The notes: a model not told the origin generated them from the letters alone. Positions 1-9,382 are shown, numbered from the stretch's first letter. The stretch is 64,000 nt of DNA from CAWKKW01 sp963850345 (GCA_963850345.1 CAWKKW010000005.1:372001-436000), one strand, 5' to 3'. Translations and numbers: made by a program.

Positions 1-904
1 TAGCGGGACCCACCTGGGTGCCGGCTACCAAGGCGTCCGTTGTACCGGAACACGCGGCGGCATCTTCCTGTGAGCGCAGGTCAAGGTTCTGGAGAGTCGA
101 CTTGGTAGTGTCTTTCAAATTGTCGAAGACCAGCTTGAGGCTGGTATTGAACACCGACTGCCAGAGGGGTTCGACGGAGGTGAGCGCGGGTCGTACCAAC
201 AGGTCCAGGCAAGGTGACGATGTACCCGCGATCCGTTCCTTCGGATCGAAGCAGTTTTGCCATACCAATGCTGCTACCAGTGCCTGTTCGCTTTCCGGAC
301 GGTCTACGCTCATGGTCAGCGTTGTCATGATCTTGTTTGCAGTGTCGCTGGCAGATTGCTGCGGGTATCCTGCCAGCTCGTAAGCTCTGGCTGTGTTCTC
401 AATGTCGGTTATCTTCTCGGCGAGTTTGGATTGCTGTGTCAGGAATTCGGAATTGAATCGGTCCAGGGCTTTCGTGCCGACCGTAGTTGCAAGTTTGAAG
501 ATGGTCGGCATCTTCCCCATCATGTTGACCTGGCTGTTGACTTGCTGAGTCAACGCGGCCACTCCGCAGAGATTGGGGAAGAGACTGTAGGTGATCTCCC
601 CTTCTCCGGTTACGCGACCACGCTCATCTACCTTGAAGTGGTAGTGAGCCACGTGCATCACGGTGAGCGACATGATGGTCTTCTCAGACGCCGCGTTCGC
701 CGGCAATTGGCTGATACCGGAAATCTGCTGGACAAACTCTCGTTGACTCTGCCGGAACCGGACCTCCGATCCCCAGGCACCTCCAACCCAGTCCCCGACA
801 TAGGGGCGAATTGCATCGACCGGCGGAGCCGGGGTAGCTCCTGCCGGAAACTCCGTGACGCCGGCAATCAGTAGCAAGACAGTAACAAATAGAAAGATAC
901 GCAT
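1..904 (-). CDS. Secreted protein of unknown function (3' end outside window)
   Basis: Reading the reverse strand from the ATG at 904-902 gives an uninterrupted frame of 301 codons that is still open at the window edge, so the C-terminus is missing. The protein begins MRIFLFVTVLLLIAGV, a clear signal peptide ending near residue 22, so it is probably exported. No family is recognised. The mature part starts with an Ala/Pro-rich stretch, then a tryptophan/glycine-rich segment (DWVGGAWG), followed by a mostly hydrophilic helical region (about residues 90-200) with several Met and Gln. It is the last of two minus-strand genes that diverge from the sigma-factor operon, 151 bp downstream of the 1056-1481 gene, so both may respond to the same signal. 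The function remains unknown. Confidence 0.7.
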   Translation of the reverse strand, partial: MRIFLFVTVLLLIAGVTEFPAGATPAPPVDAIRPYVGDWVGGAWGSEVRFRQSQREFVQQISGISQLPANAASEKTIMSLTVMHVAHYHFKVDERGRVTGEGEITYSLFPNLCGVAALTQQVNSQVNMMGKMPTIFKLATTVGTKALDRFNSEFLTQQSKLAEKITDIENTARAYELAGYPQQSASDTANKIMTTLTMSVDRPESEQALVAALVWQNCFDPKERIAGTSSPCLDLLVRPALTSVEPLWQSVFNTSLKLVFDNLKDTTKSTLQNLDLRSQEDAAACSGTTDALVAGTQVGPA

Positions 905-1055
905 AGAGACCTACGTTTCTGCAGTTAGGAGCTCGGAGGCTCTTGCGGCGGGCACCCGTTGAGGCAGAGACGCGCAAAAGCTGAGCTTGTCTTATGAAGA
1001 ACAGATCTGCAGAGGAGTACGCAGCAATGCGACGTAATCCCCTGCATGAATCCGG

Positions 1056-1481
1056 CTAAATTGCGGGACAAGGATTTGCGGCCGTTTCCCAGTTCCAATG
1101 CTGATCGATTGGTGTGGAGGGACCTTCGGCGACGTTGCTGGTGCTAGATGAGTTCTGAGTTCCCGACGGGCACTGCGTTTGGACCGACGCATGAGTGTCT
1201 GCAGGCAACAGCGACTTCACCGGCGGTTGGTGCAGGGCTGTATTTGCGCTGTCAGCGATCGGTGCCAGGGCAACGCCGGATTTGTGATGGTGGTGTTTTA
1301 TGATCAGTCCTAGTACGGCGGCTCCGGCGCTTGCGGCACCAATGCCTATGCTGATCTTCATTGCGTTGTTGGTGAGCTTCTGAATATTGGGAATGCCTGG
1401 CGGCTGGGTCTGTGCGCTGACCATTCCCGTTAGGGCAAGTGTGACAGCTGCGGTCGTCAGCTTCTTAATCAAACGATGCAT
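1056..1481 (-). CDS. Small exported protein of unknown function
   Basis: The 141-residue product starts MHRLIKKLTTAAVTLALTGM and has a typical Sec signal peptide with a likely cleavage after VSA-Q (about residue 23). The start is supported by AAGGAGAA six bases before the ATG. A second hydrophobic segment (about residues 42-62, with Ile/Gly/Ala repeats) is followed by a short HHHH run and a low-complexity Ser/Thr/Asn-rich tail, so the protein may be anchored at its middle. No family is recognised. It is divergent from the ECF sigma gene at 1643, with 161 bp between the two starts, which suggests co-regulation. Composition and frame are convincing, the function is not known. Confidence 0.6.
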   Translation of the reverse strand: MHRLIKKLTTAAVTLALTGMVSAQTQPPGIPNIQKLTNNAMKISIGIGAASAGAAVLGLIIKHHHHKSGVALAPIADSANTALHQPPVKSLLPADTHASVQTQCPSGTQNSSSTSNVAEGPSTPIDQHWNWETAANPCPAI

Positions 1482-1642
1482 CGGTTCTCCTTATTACGGG
1501 GGTGTCATTTGAGCGGAGGCTCGCGATGAAGAGTTACATTGCAAAGCCTTGCTGCTAACCCCACGGATGATAAGAACGACGATGCCTACTAATTCCCTTC
1601 GCGGACGACAGAAGAATTGAGATAAGATGCTGGCGGTGCGTA

Positions 1643-2350
1643 ATGAACTTTTCTTCGCTACCGGCTGAGGAACTGGCGCGTATCTGTGCGGAAGGCGGAG
1701 CGCGCGAAGCTTGGGAAGAGTTCGTTCAACGATTCAATCCTCTCATCGCAAGAGTCGTGATTCGTACCGCGCGTCGCTGGGTCCAGCCTTCACGTCAACT
1801 CCTCGACGACCTGGTACAAGATACCTATCTCAAGCTATGTGCCGATAACTGTCGCTTGCTGCGAACCTTTGAAGCTCGACAGCCGGACGCCATCTACGGA
1901 TACCTGAAAACGGTCGCCGCGAACGTCGTACACGATCATTTCAAAGCCGCGCATGCGGTGAAGAGAGGTTCGGGGACTGCTGCGGTTCAGGACAGGCCGG
2001 AAGAAAACGTGATGGAGGAAATCCCTGATCAAAAGGAGCCCGCTTCCGTCGCCATGGATCGAGAAGTGCTGATTCGGCAGATCGACCAGCACCTAGGGCA
2101 CATTGTGGAACCCGAGGAACTGGCGCGCAGCCGGCTCATCTTCTGGCTCTATTACCGGTCGGGTTTGGCGGCGAGTGCGATTGCCAAAGTCCCCGGAGTA
2201 AACCTGTCGACGAAGGGAGTAGAGAGTAGTCTTCTCCGATTGACTCGGTCGTTGCGTACGGCGCTGGTGTCACCAGGCAACTCGCCTAAAATAACCAATC
2301 GAGATCCGAACGCCCAGCAAAAGGGAAGCACCCCTCAGAAATCGTTCTAA
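1643..2350 (+). CDS. RNA polymerase ECF-type sigma factor
   Basis: The 235-residue protein has the layout of an extracytoplasmic-function sigma-70 factor. Region 2 spans about residues 20-100, with the core-binding and -10 recognition helix around LLDDLVQDTYLKL and the following YGYLKTVAANVVHDHF. A Pro/Glu-rich linker follows, then a region-4-like helix-turn-helix at about residues 150-210 (RSRLIFWLYYRSGLAASAIA and the segment after it). The usual region 4 motif is only loosely kept, so the subgroup cannot be named. The start ATG has only a weak ribosome site. Eighteen bases separate the stop from the next gene, which carries anti-sigma-like zinc-finger motifs, so this is very likely a sigma / signalling-partner pair transcribed together. 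Confidence 0.88.
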   Translation: MNFSSLPAEELARICAEGGAREAWEEFVQRFNPLIARVVIRTARRWVQPSRQLLDDLVQDTYLKLCADNCRLLRTFEARQPDAIYGYLKTVAANVVHDHFKAAHAVKRGSGTAAVQDRPEENVMEEIPDQKEPASVAMDREVLIRQIDQHLGHIVEPEELARSRLIFWLYYRSGLAASAIAKVPGVNLSTKGVESSLLRLTRSLRTALVSPGNSPKITNRDPNAQQKGSTPQKSF

Positions 2351-2368
2351 TAAGAAGGAGGAGATTCT

Positions 2369-5300
2369 TTGGCAAGCTCTGCCGAGCGGCATGTAAGCCC
2401 TGATGAGATAAGACTTCTCCTAGGGTCCAGCACGGGAAGCAGGCAAGTGGACAGCGACCCGTTGGCCGAGACTCGCCTTCATTTGTCTGAGTGTGAAGAG
2501 TGTCGTGTGCTAGTTGCCGATCTCGAAACCGTCGCGGGAAGACTTATGAACGGAATGGGCAACTCGCAGAAAGCACGAGGTCGCGATTGTCCCTCCGAAG
2601 AGCAGTGGCCGCTACTGGCGGCGGAATTGCTGCCGAGCAAGGATGCGACAGCTTGCGCCGAGCATGCGGCGAGCTGCGACTACTGTGGGCGTTTGCTGCG
2701 GGAGGCGTCGGAAAACTTCGGTGAGGACAACACTGCGGAAGAAGACGCAATGATCGCGAGCTTGGTGGCCTCGCGGCCTCGCGGGCGCCGCCAGCTTGCG
2801 GCAAAGCTCAGGGATCTGTCGACTCGCAGGCGCGAAGACCCGAAGCGGTCTCAATGGTTCATGGCAGGAACCTGGCCGCGCATCGCTATCCCGATTGCAG
2901 CACTTGCGCTGATCGCACTGTTTGTCTTCCGGCTCTTTACGCCGCACTCTTCGCCCGAAGCCACGGCCGAACACCTGATTGCAGAAGCGTACACGCAGGA
3001 ACGAACCATCGACCTACGCTTTGCGGGTGCGGACTATGCGCCGATGCGTGCAGAGCGCGGGGGCGAAACCTCACGCGTCAATCGACCTGGAGCTCTGCTG
3101 GATGCGGAGGCACTGGTTGCACGAAACTTGGCGGCACACCCATCGGACCCACGTTGGCTCGCGGCGAAGGGTCGCATCGATCTGCTGGAATGGAACTCTG
3201 ACTCCGCCATCAAGAGTTTCAAACAAGCTCTGGAATTGGCGCCGGACTCTGTTCAATATAAGTCTGATCTTGCGTCCGCATACTTCCAGCGCGGTGAGTC
3301 TGCGAATCAACCCGTGGATTTCGGTTCTGCGGCGGAGTGGTATGGTCGCGTGCTCACGCAAGAACCGAAGAACGCAGTAGCGCTCTTCAACCGTGCGATC
3401 ACGTACCAGCATCTGTTCCTATATGACCAGGCGATGCAAGACTGGCATCGGTATCTCCAATTGGATCCCCAGGGACCGTGGGCAGCGGAGGCTCGCACGC
3501 GCATGGATGCCCTCGAAAAGAAGATGCAGGGTCGCAAGGCGTCATCGTTAGCAGTTCCCACCGATGCTGTTGCTGCCTTGCTCTTACTGAAACGTCTCTC
3601 AAGCAAGGACAAGGCAAACTTGCCTGATGAGCTGTCGCCTTCAGCTGAAGACTTTCTTCCCGCCGCTCTAACGCAGTGGTTGCCGACTCTATCGAAGACT
3701 TCCGCTGCTGCGGAAACTCCCCAAGCCGGCGCCCTTCGGGAACTAGCTAAGGCGTTACGTACTCGCAACGGTGACGAATGGCTGCAGAATGTTCTTGCGA
3801 CTCAACCTTCTGTATCAGCCAGAAAGGGTGCGCGTGCGCTTGCAGAGGCGATTGAGGCCAATAGCAACGGCGACACGGATCAGGCGCAGCAATTCGCGAA
3901 CCAGGCAGTTGCGGCGTTTGATGCGGCCGGCAATCGGGCCGGCGAACTGCGGGCGCGCTTTGAGCTGGTGTATGCACTGAAGCGGGCGCAGCGGGGTCAC
4001 GATTGTTTGGAGGCGGCCAGCCACTTGCTATCAGCTTTAGGAACTCGGCGCTACCGGTGGCTTCGAACGCAGAGCCTGCTTGAGCAATCGAATTGCGAGT
4101 ACATGGTGGGCCAGCTCCAGGCGGCGATGCGCGAGACTGGCGCAGCGATGAGAGAGGCTAAGCAGGCCTCCTACGGCACTTTGTACCTACGAGCCTTGGG
4201 CATGGCGGCCAGTTGGGAGACGGCCAAGGGAGACACGGCTGCGGCGTGGCGCCTGGATTGCAATGGACTTGCTCGATACTGGGCGGGTCACTACGACGGC
4301 CTGCGTGCCTGGCAGTTCTACGACGATATGGGCTATGGTCCGAGAGCAGACTCGGAGTGGAATCTCGCCGTGGCATTGGGCAGGGAAGCAGTAGAGGCTG
4401 TAGCGCTTGCCCACAGGCCTGCCGAAGAGGCGCAGGCACGATTTCACCTTGCGACGATGGCGGTCTCCGCAGGCCAGATCGATGAGGCTTTGGTCGAGTT
4501 TCATCACGCCAATCAGATCTATCATTCACTGCCGCAATCGGGCTCGGTAAAGGCCTTTGAAGCGAATGGCGAAATTTCGTTGGCGCAGCTGGAGTACGAT
4601 TCCGGCCAGTACGACAGCGCCCAGCAGCGTCTCAAAGCTGTCCGGCCTGAACTGACTCTTTTGCAGAGTTACACATTTCCGCTTCGATATTACGTAACGC
4701 TCGGCAAGTTATCCCTTCACCGCGGTGACGTGGACGGAGCAGAGGCCGACCTCCATGCTGCGGCAAGGATCACCGAACTGGGGATGAGGTCGTTGCATGA
4801 TCCATTGAGTCGTCTCGCCTGGGAACACGATTCGGGAGAGGTCTACCGCTTGTTGGTTCGTTTGCTGCTGAAGTCTCGACACAATCAGGTGAGCGCCCTG
4901 CGCGTTTGGGAGTGGTATCGTTCCTCTGCTTTGCGGCGACTCGCCATTCGAGAGAGGACACGGCATCTTTCCAATTCGCAGCCGGAGGAAATACCCTTTG
5001 CGGTCCTGGACTCGGACCCGGACCTGCCTTCGATGCGGGAGTTTGACCAAGCGCTCCCGAGGATACAGCATCGCACCGTCATCTCCTACGCCTGGCTCTC
5101 TGACGGTTTGGCGATTTGGGTATTCAATAGCGCCGGAATTCACTCGGAGTGGATCGGGGTCTCGCAAACAACCATGGAGCGAGTCGCGCGACGATTCACT
5201 GAGCGTTGCGCGAATCCGGCCACAAGCCTCGACGAGATCGATCAAGATGGATCGCAGCTTTATAAGTGGTTACTGCAACCTATCGCTGCTTACCTGTCGA

Positions 5301-6079
5301 ATGACTCGTTGCTGGTGATCGAGCCCGACGGCCCGATCGCGCTCATACCATTTCCAGCAATCAGGCCAGACAAGCATAACTACCTAGGCGCGAATCACTC
5401 CATTCTGATTTCTCCCGGAATCGATCTCTCAGCAGGCCGGAGCGAGGTGCTATCTGCGTTGCCGAAAGAAGACGCTCTTATCGTAGGGGTTCCGAACGTG
5501 CAGGGAGATATAGCTTTTGGGCTTCCGACCTTACCTGATGCAGGCACCGAGGTTGAGATGGTAGCGCAGCATTTCAGGACCAAGACAGTTTTGCTCGGTA
5601 GTGCAGCCTCACGAAGTGTCGTGTCGCAACAGATGACTCATGCGACGGTCTTCCATTTCGCAGGTCATGCGCTATCTGGTTCCAAGCGGCGCGGCCTGCT
5701 TCTGTCCGCATCCGATCCGTCGGACAAGAGCGGCAACGGTGTTCTTCTGAGTGCGGAAACTCTCGAGGGTATCCCCATGCCTCGATGTCGTCTTGCCGTG
5801 CTATCGGCTTGCTCTCTCGCCGGAGGAGAAGACATGATGGCCAACCCACAAGATTTGGCTGGAGCGTTTCTTCGCTCCGGCGTCGCCAATGTGGTTGCAA
5901 GTCGCTGGAACGTAGACTCGGCCGTGACCAGGCTTTTGATGCAGACATTCTATTCTGGCCTGGAGCGGGGCGACACCGTTCCCACGGCCCTGCAGAGAGC
6001 CGGATCTGAGATCAGAAGTGATCCACGCACGCAGCACCCATACTATTGGGCAGCCTTCAGTAGTTTTGGACAGACATAA
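2369..6079 (+). CDS. Zinc-finger / membrane / TPR / CHAT-protease fusion protein
   Basis: The protein has 1236 residues and a TTG start preceded by AAGGAGGAG, a near-perfect ribosome site. The order of parts is two HxxxCxxC motifs (LHLSECEEC near residue 38 and EHAASCDYC near residue 95), as in zinc-binding anti-sigma factors; one transmembrane helix (about residues 170-192); tetratricopeptide repeats (about 225-400 and again about 480-830); and a C-terminal CHAT domain (about 940-1236). The caspase-like dyad is intact: His in FHFAGHA (about H1100) and Cys in LSACSLAGG (about C1148). The domain order suggests that the zinc-finger part holds the adjacent sigma factor in the cytoplasm while the TPR part senses a partner and controls proteolysis. 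That is inference. The TPR/CHAT half should lie across the membrane from the zinc fingers if there is only one helix. Related sigma/CHAT pairs may exist elsewhere. Confidence 0.88.
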   Translation: MASSAERHVSPDEIRLLLGSSTGSRQVDSDPLAETRLHLSECEECRVLVADLETVAGRLMNGMGNSQKARGRDCPSEEQWPLLAAELLPSKDATACAEHAASCDYCGRLLREASENFGEDNTAEEDAMIASLVASRPRGRRQLAAKLRDLSTRRREDPKRSQWFMAGTWPRIAIPIAALALIALFVFRLFTPHSSPEATAEHLIAEAYTQERTIDLRFAGADYAPMRAERGGETSRVNRPGALLDAEALVARNLAAHPSDPRWLAAKGRIDLLEWNSDSAIKSFKQALELAPDSVQYKSDLASAYFQRGESANQPVDFGSAAEWYGRVLTQEPKNAVALFNRAITYQHLFLYDQAMQDWHRYLQLDPQGPWAAEARTRMDALEKKMQGRKASSLAVPTDAVAALLLLKRLSSKDKANLPDELSPSAEDFLPAALTQWLPTLSKTSAAAETPQAGALRELAKALRTRNGDEWLQNVLATQPSVSARKGARALAEAIEANSNGDTDQAQQFANQAVAAFDAAGNRAGELRARFELVYALKRAQRGHDCLEAASHLLSALGTRRYRWLRTQSLLEQSNCEYMVGQLQAAMRETGAAMREAKQASYGTLYLRALGMAASWETAKGDTAAAWRLDCNGLARYWAGHYDGLRAWQFYDDMGYGPRADSEWNLAVALGREAVEAVALAHRPAEEAQARFHLATMAVSAGQIDEALVEFHHANQIYHSLPQSGSVKAFEANGEISLAQLEYDSGQYDSAQQRLKAVRPELTLLQSYTFPLRYYVTLGKLSLHRGDVDGAEADLHAAARITELGMRSLHDPLSRLAWEHDSGEVYRLLVRLLLKSRHNQVSALRVWEWYRSSALRRLAIRERTRHLSNSQPEEIPFAVLDSDPDLPSMREFDQALPRIQHRTVISYAWLSDGLAIWVFNSAGIHSEWIGVSQTTMERVARRFTERCANPATSLDEIDQDGSQLYKWLLQPIAAYLSNDSLLVIEPDGPIALIPFPAIRPDKHNYLGANHSILISPGIDLSAGRSEVLSALPKEDALIVGVPNVQGDIAFGLPTLPDAGTEVEMVAQHFRTKTVLLGSAASRSVVSQQMTHATVFHFAGHALSGSKRRGLLLSASDPSDKSGNGVLLSAETLEGIPMPRCRLAVLSACSLAGGEDMMANPQDLAGAFLRSGVANVVASRWNVDSAVTRLLMQTFYSGLERGDTVPTALQRAGSEIRSDPRTQHPYYWAAFSSFGQT

Positions 6080-6103
6080 GGAAGTTGAAAGAAGGAGGAA
6101 GAG

Positions 6104-7096
6104 ATGGCTATGGGCATCAGCACCACTCGCCGGGGTCTGCTCCGCACTATGGCCGCGTTGCCCGCAATCGCGGCCCTCGCTGGCTGTCGTGGAATCAACA
6201 GTCACGAAGAGCATCAAGGGGAATCTGAACAGCCCCCGTCAAATGACCCGAACGTCGTCGGGCAATTGAACGTTTGCCTGCATGGCCTTTGGTATGTGGA
6301 GGTCCGAAAGGATGGCTTAGTCCTCTACGCGCCCACGGTTCCGGATCACGTTTACCGCGCGGGTTGGTGGAAGCAGGAGACGGACCTCAATCCGAAAACT
6401 CGGTCCTATGAACTGAAAGGGCTGGGAACACGCAATACCGTTCCGGTCATCGATGACTTGCGATATCCGGTGCTGAGGGCCACGCCTACTCCGGATCTCT
6501 CGAAGATGAGCGCCATGGTGAAGGTGCCATACCCGGACGAAATACACGGTCTTCGCTGTCTGCGCAGAAGCGCGACGCAGGCGCCCTTTTATGGCGACGG
6601 CAAGTATGCGCCACGGGCCGACCTGACCTTTCTGCCGATGAACCTGATACTCGTGTATCGACTGCACGGCGGGGGCACCGTCCCGTATCTCGACGGTAGT
6701 TCGTGGAAAGGTCCCGCCTCTTATCGATACCCCTTGAATCTTCACTGTCGCGCGGAACCATTGCAGATGTCGTTGATGGATGCGCAACTGTTCCTGATTC
6801 GTTCTTTGGGAATTACCGATCCTAAGGATCTGCAGATGAATAATGTTTGGAAGAAGTCCGGCACACCTCCGCCAGATCCTGTTAAGCCTCTCTACGGTTA
6901 CGAGCGGGATGAACAGCTAGGATTGGGTGAACTCTTCCCGCCTAGCCGGAGAGCTGCCGATGTGTGGGACGGCGCAACCTTCGCAGAGATACCGCAGATC
7001 GAATCCGATCCCTGCCACTCAACCGGCATCAATAATCGCCTGGCACCGGCCGCTCCATCGAACTGCTCTCACGTGATTGGAAGAAATGGCGCCTAG
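6104..7096 (+). CDS. Putative Tat/lipoprotein of unknown function
   Basis: The gene starts 24 bp after the CHAT gene behind GAAGGAGGAAGAG, so it is the third gene of the sigma operon. The N-terminus has a twin arginine (TTRRGLLRT) followed by a hydrophobic stretch and a lipobox LAGC with Cys at residue 28, so the mature protein is probably membrane-anchored outside the cytoplasm. The 330-residue body has no motif I recognise; it is rich in Tyr, Trp and Pro (for example WYVEVRKDGLVLYAPTVPDH). Being translated with a CHAT protein makes it a candidate substrate or sensor partner for the protease, but this is only inferred from position. Confidence 0.72.
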   Translation: MAMGISTTRRGLLRTMAALPAIAALAGCRGINSHEEHQGESEQPPSNDPNVVGQLNVCLHGLWYVEVRKDGLVLYAPTVPDHVYRAGWWKQETDLNPKTRSYELKGLGTRNTVPVIDDLRYPVLRATPTPDLSKMSAMVKVPYPDEIHGLRCLRRSATQAPFYGDGKYAPRADLTFLPMNLILVYRLHGGGTVPYLDGSSWKGPASYRYPLNLHCRAEPLQMSLMDAQLFLIRSLGITDPKDLQMNNVWKKSGTPPPDPVKPLYGYERDEQLGLGELFPPSRRAADVWDGATFAEIPQIESDPCHSTGINNRLAPAAPSNCSHVIGRNGA

Positions 7097-7689
7097 GTCG
7101 AAGTCCGACGGGGTTCGACTACGTCGACATCGAACCCTATCCGGCCCGCCGCACTCGTCATCCCGGACGAGCCTACTGTAGATCTCTGACTCACGGATGG
7201 AGCCAGTGAATCGACAGCAATCTGCTCGACCCGCGCCCCGTTGAAAAACTCTCCTAGCAAAGAAGAAATTGTCAGATATCCCGGAAGGGATTTCCTCCCC
7301 ATTTCCGTTTTCTAAATTGACGGATGGTGAAGGACAAGAAAGCAAGTAGCGACCCTGAAGTCTACGGTTGCTGCCTGACAAGAGTCGAGCACCGCAACGA
7401 ACCAGCTGCGGACACCCGCACCAGCCGCGACGAGCAGCTCGTTCTGATCAATACCTCCTGGACAGAGTAGGCCGGGCAAGTGGCGACAGGGTGCGTGACT
7501 TTCCAGGATGCACTGGCAGGTCACGCTGCTGCTTCACGTGATTCAGGAAGAGTTCGATGCATGGCCGCCGAAGTCCCGCTCAAGTCTCTTGTGACCTTGC
7601 TGTCGAACGACCAAAATCGCCGGGCTCAGATTCTCTTCATCACCAGCAACAAGACGGCCTACGCATTCCATTTCAAAGAGGAGTTACAT
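7097..7689. other. Intergenic stretch without a supported gene
   Basis: No convincing coding frame was found on either strand in these 593 bases. Just after the preceding stop there is a short GTCGAA / TTCGAC inverted repeat (about 7098-7118) that could form a weak hairpin. The frame of the following gene is open upstream to 7480, but the strong ribosome site at 7680-7688 places the real start at 7690, leaving this part as probable leader or promoter DNA. Confidence 0.5.
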
Positions 7690-8712
7690 ATGAATTTCCG
7701 TTATTCGCTACAGGCAAAACTTTGCATGGTTCTTACCTCCACCCTCGTATTGAGCGGGTGCATACACGCGCAAGCGGCGCAGTCCGCGCAAGAGCTCCAA
7801 TTGCAACAAGCGCTCGCACAATACGTCGCAACTCAGGGCAAGGATCCGGTCGCTGCGGCGCGCGTTCAGGCTTTGCTGATGACCGTGATGGCATCCGAGG
7901 GGCAAGCCGCCAGTCCTCAGCAAGTGCAGGCAGCGATGGCTGCGATTGCCGTACAGAAAGGCCAGACGAGCCCTGAAGCAGTGCAGTCGGCACTTTTTTC
8001 TTCCCTGGCTCGTCGCGGTCAAGGCACCGGTGACACGACGGCAGCCAGCCGGCTTGCTGGAGTTACTGCCGGTCTTTCCGAGCCGCTACCGAATGGGCCA
8101 CAGGCATCCGCGAATGGGCAGCTGGTCGGTGCAGCTTCCGACAGCGTACAGGCCAAAAAGCCGGGAGTGTTTCGCATCGGCGTCATGCCACCTGCGGCAC
8201 AAGTCGCGAGTGGCCAGGCAAGCCTGTCCAGCCTTTCGGAGTCACTGCGCAAGCTGATCGTCCAGGACTTGAGCGGTCCGCTGGTAGAAGTCGTCCAGAT
8301 CACCTCGATGATTCCCATGCAGGTGGAAGCCGAGGTCAAACAGAAGGGCTGCGACTATCTGCTGTATAGCTCTTTTCAACAGAAGCAGAAGAGTGGTGCC
8401 GGAGGATTTCTCAAGAAGGCAGGTGCATTGGCTCCCATGATGAGCATGATCCCGATGGCGGGTGGCATGACGAGAATGATGGCCGGCGCCGCGGCTGGCT
8501 CGGCGATGGGTGCTGCTGGAAATATGAGCAGTCTTACAAAAGCAAAGGACCAGTGGACATTGACTTACAAGCTTATGATGCCGGGCAATGACACTCCCGT
8601 ACTTTCCAACAGCACGCAAGCAATGGCTAAAAGCGACGGGGAAGATGTGGTCAAGAGTCTAATCGACCAGGAAGCAATCAGCGTGCTGAACCAGTTGACT
8701 CAGAAGAAGTGA
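7690..8712 (+). CDS. Putative lipoprotein of unknown function
   Basis: The reading frame is open from 7480, but AGAGGAGTTACAT directly before the ATG at 7690 and a signal peptide beginning there fix the start. The 340-residue product begins MNFRYSLQAKLCMVLTSTLV and has a lipobox LSGC with Cys at residue 24. A Gln/Ala-rich helical region (about 30-140) is followed by a Ser/Gly-rich linker and then an alpha/beta-looking domain (about 165-340) containing RIGVMPPAAQ, CDYLLYSSF and a Gly/Met-rich segment that could touch a membrane. The last part loosely recalls lipoproteins such as CsgG or GNA1162, but I cannot assign it. It closes the sigma/CHAT region on the same strand, 593 bp downstream, and probably has its own promoter. 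Confidence 0.65.
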   Translation: MNFRYSLQAKLCMVLTSTLVLSGCIHAQAAQSAQELQLQQALAQYVATQGKDPVAAARVQALLMTVMASEGQAASPQQVQAAMAAIAVQKGQTSPEAVQSALFSSLARRGQGTGDTTAASRLAGVTAGLSEPLPNGPQASANGQLVGAASDSVQAKKPGVFRIGVMPPAAQVASGQASLSSLSESLRKLIVQDLSGPLVEVVQITSMIPMQVEAEVKQKGCDYLLYSSFQQKQKSGAGGFLKKAGALAPMMSMIPMAGGMTRMMAGAAAGSAMGAAGNMSSLTKAKDQWTLTYKLMMPGNDTPVLSNSTQAMAKSDGEDVVKSLIDQEAISVLNQLTQKK

Positions 8713-8889
8713 CCAGCGGAAATGCGGAAGACAACCTTCGGAACGGCTCATGCCGAGGGAACGTCCAGCCGACTGTTAGGAGCTAAGGCCGTACGCGGAA
8801 TGCCATTCCGCTGGATTGCGCTGACTGGCACAACAGATGAAGGCGTAGAGGCAAATCTGTTCTTCAAGACCACACCTTCCGGAACGGTG

Positions 8890-8913
8890 CAGGCCGCCGA
8901 TATCGGCGGCCTG
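8890..8913. repeat. Perfect 24-bp palindrome
   Basis: The 12-base arm CAGGCCGCCGAT is followed immediately by its exact reverse complement. A transcript would form a very GC-rich hairpin, but no T-tract follows on either side, so a classical intrinsic terminator is not supported. It lies in the 8713-9033 gap, which has no gene I can support, between a plus-strand lipoprotein gene and a minus-strand pseudogene. It could stop convergent transcription or be a protein-binding site. Confidence 0.6.
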
Positions 8914-9033
8914 TCGTGTTGAGCCTAGGAAGGCGGAGTTGGCAAGAGGCCGAGATGGCTGCTCAGCACACCTGAGAGGCCGGTTCGAGGTCTGCCGCGT
9001 GTCCGGAACTGGCTCAAGCTCAGCGGGTTGCAT

Positions 9034-9382
9034 TTAGGTACAGCGTTGTGCCATCCGGATCTTCAAAGTGTATTGTTCGCACCGGATAGTGAGCCGCTCT
9101 TGCTGTCCTTCGGAGGTTGGAAAAATTTGGTACGAAGCCGGGGCCCCTATTGTCGACCTGGGTACTACTGCCAGCTCTAGTCTTGATGAAGCCGTCCTCA
9201 AGCCGTCCTCAAGCAGCCTCTCGTAGGCGTCAACGATAGTATTTCTAGAGACGTGCAGCAATTTCGCCATAAGCCGTGAAGAAGGTTGGCGGGCACCATC
9301 AGGTAGCGCTCCTTGACGGATGGCCGCAGCAATTTGCTAGTAAATCTGCCACCGCAGCGAGTGCAACTTCGACAAGAACGCC
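9034..9382 (-). pseudogene. Broken MocR/PdxR-type GntR regulator fragment
   Basis: On the reverse strand a winged-helix segment typical of GntR/MocR regulators is visible: RWQIY, stop, QIAAAIRQGALPDGARQPS, then LAKLLHVSRNT-type sequence continuing IVDAYERLLEDG. Two lesions kill it. A TAG interrupts the first helix. Further on, an 11-bp tandem duplication (AAGCCGTCCTC twice, about 9190-9211) shifts the frame; undoing it restores GFIKTRAGSSTQVD, the expected end of the wing. There is no aminotransferase-like C-terminal domain. Instead, the restored frame runs into VRTIHFEDPDGTTLYL, which resembles the end of a glyoxalase (VOC) domain, so the piece seems fused to an unrelated remnant. Confidence 0.7.

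Noticed and set aside
257..874. 205-codon plus-strand frame at the left edge
   Set aside because: The opposite strand has a longer uninterrupted frame with a signal peptide that remains open at the window edge, which fits a real gene better.
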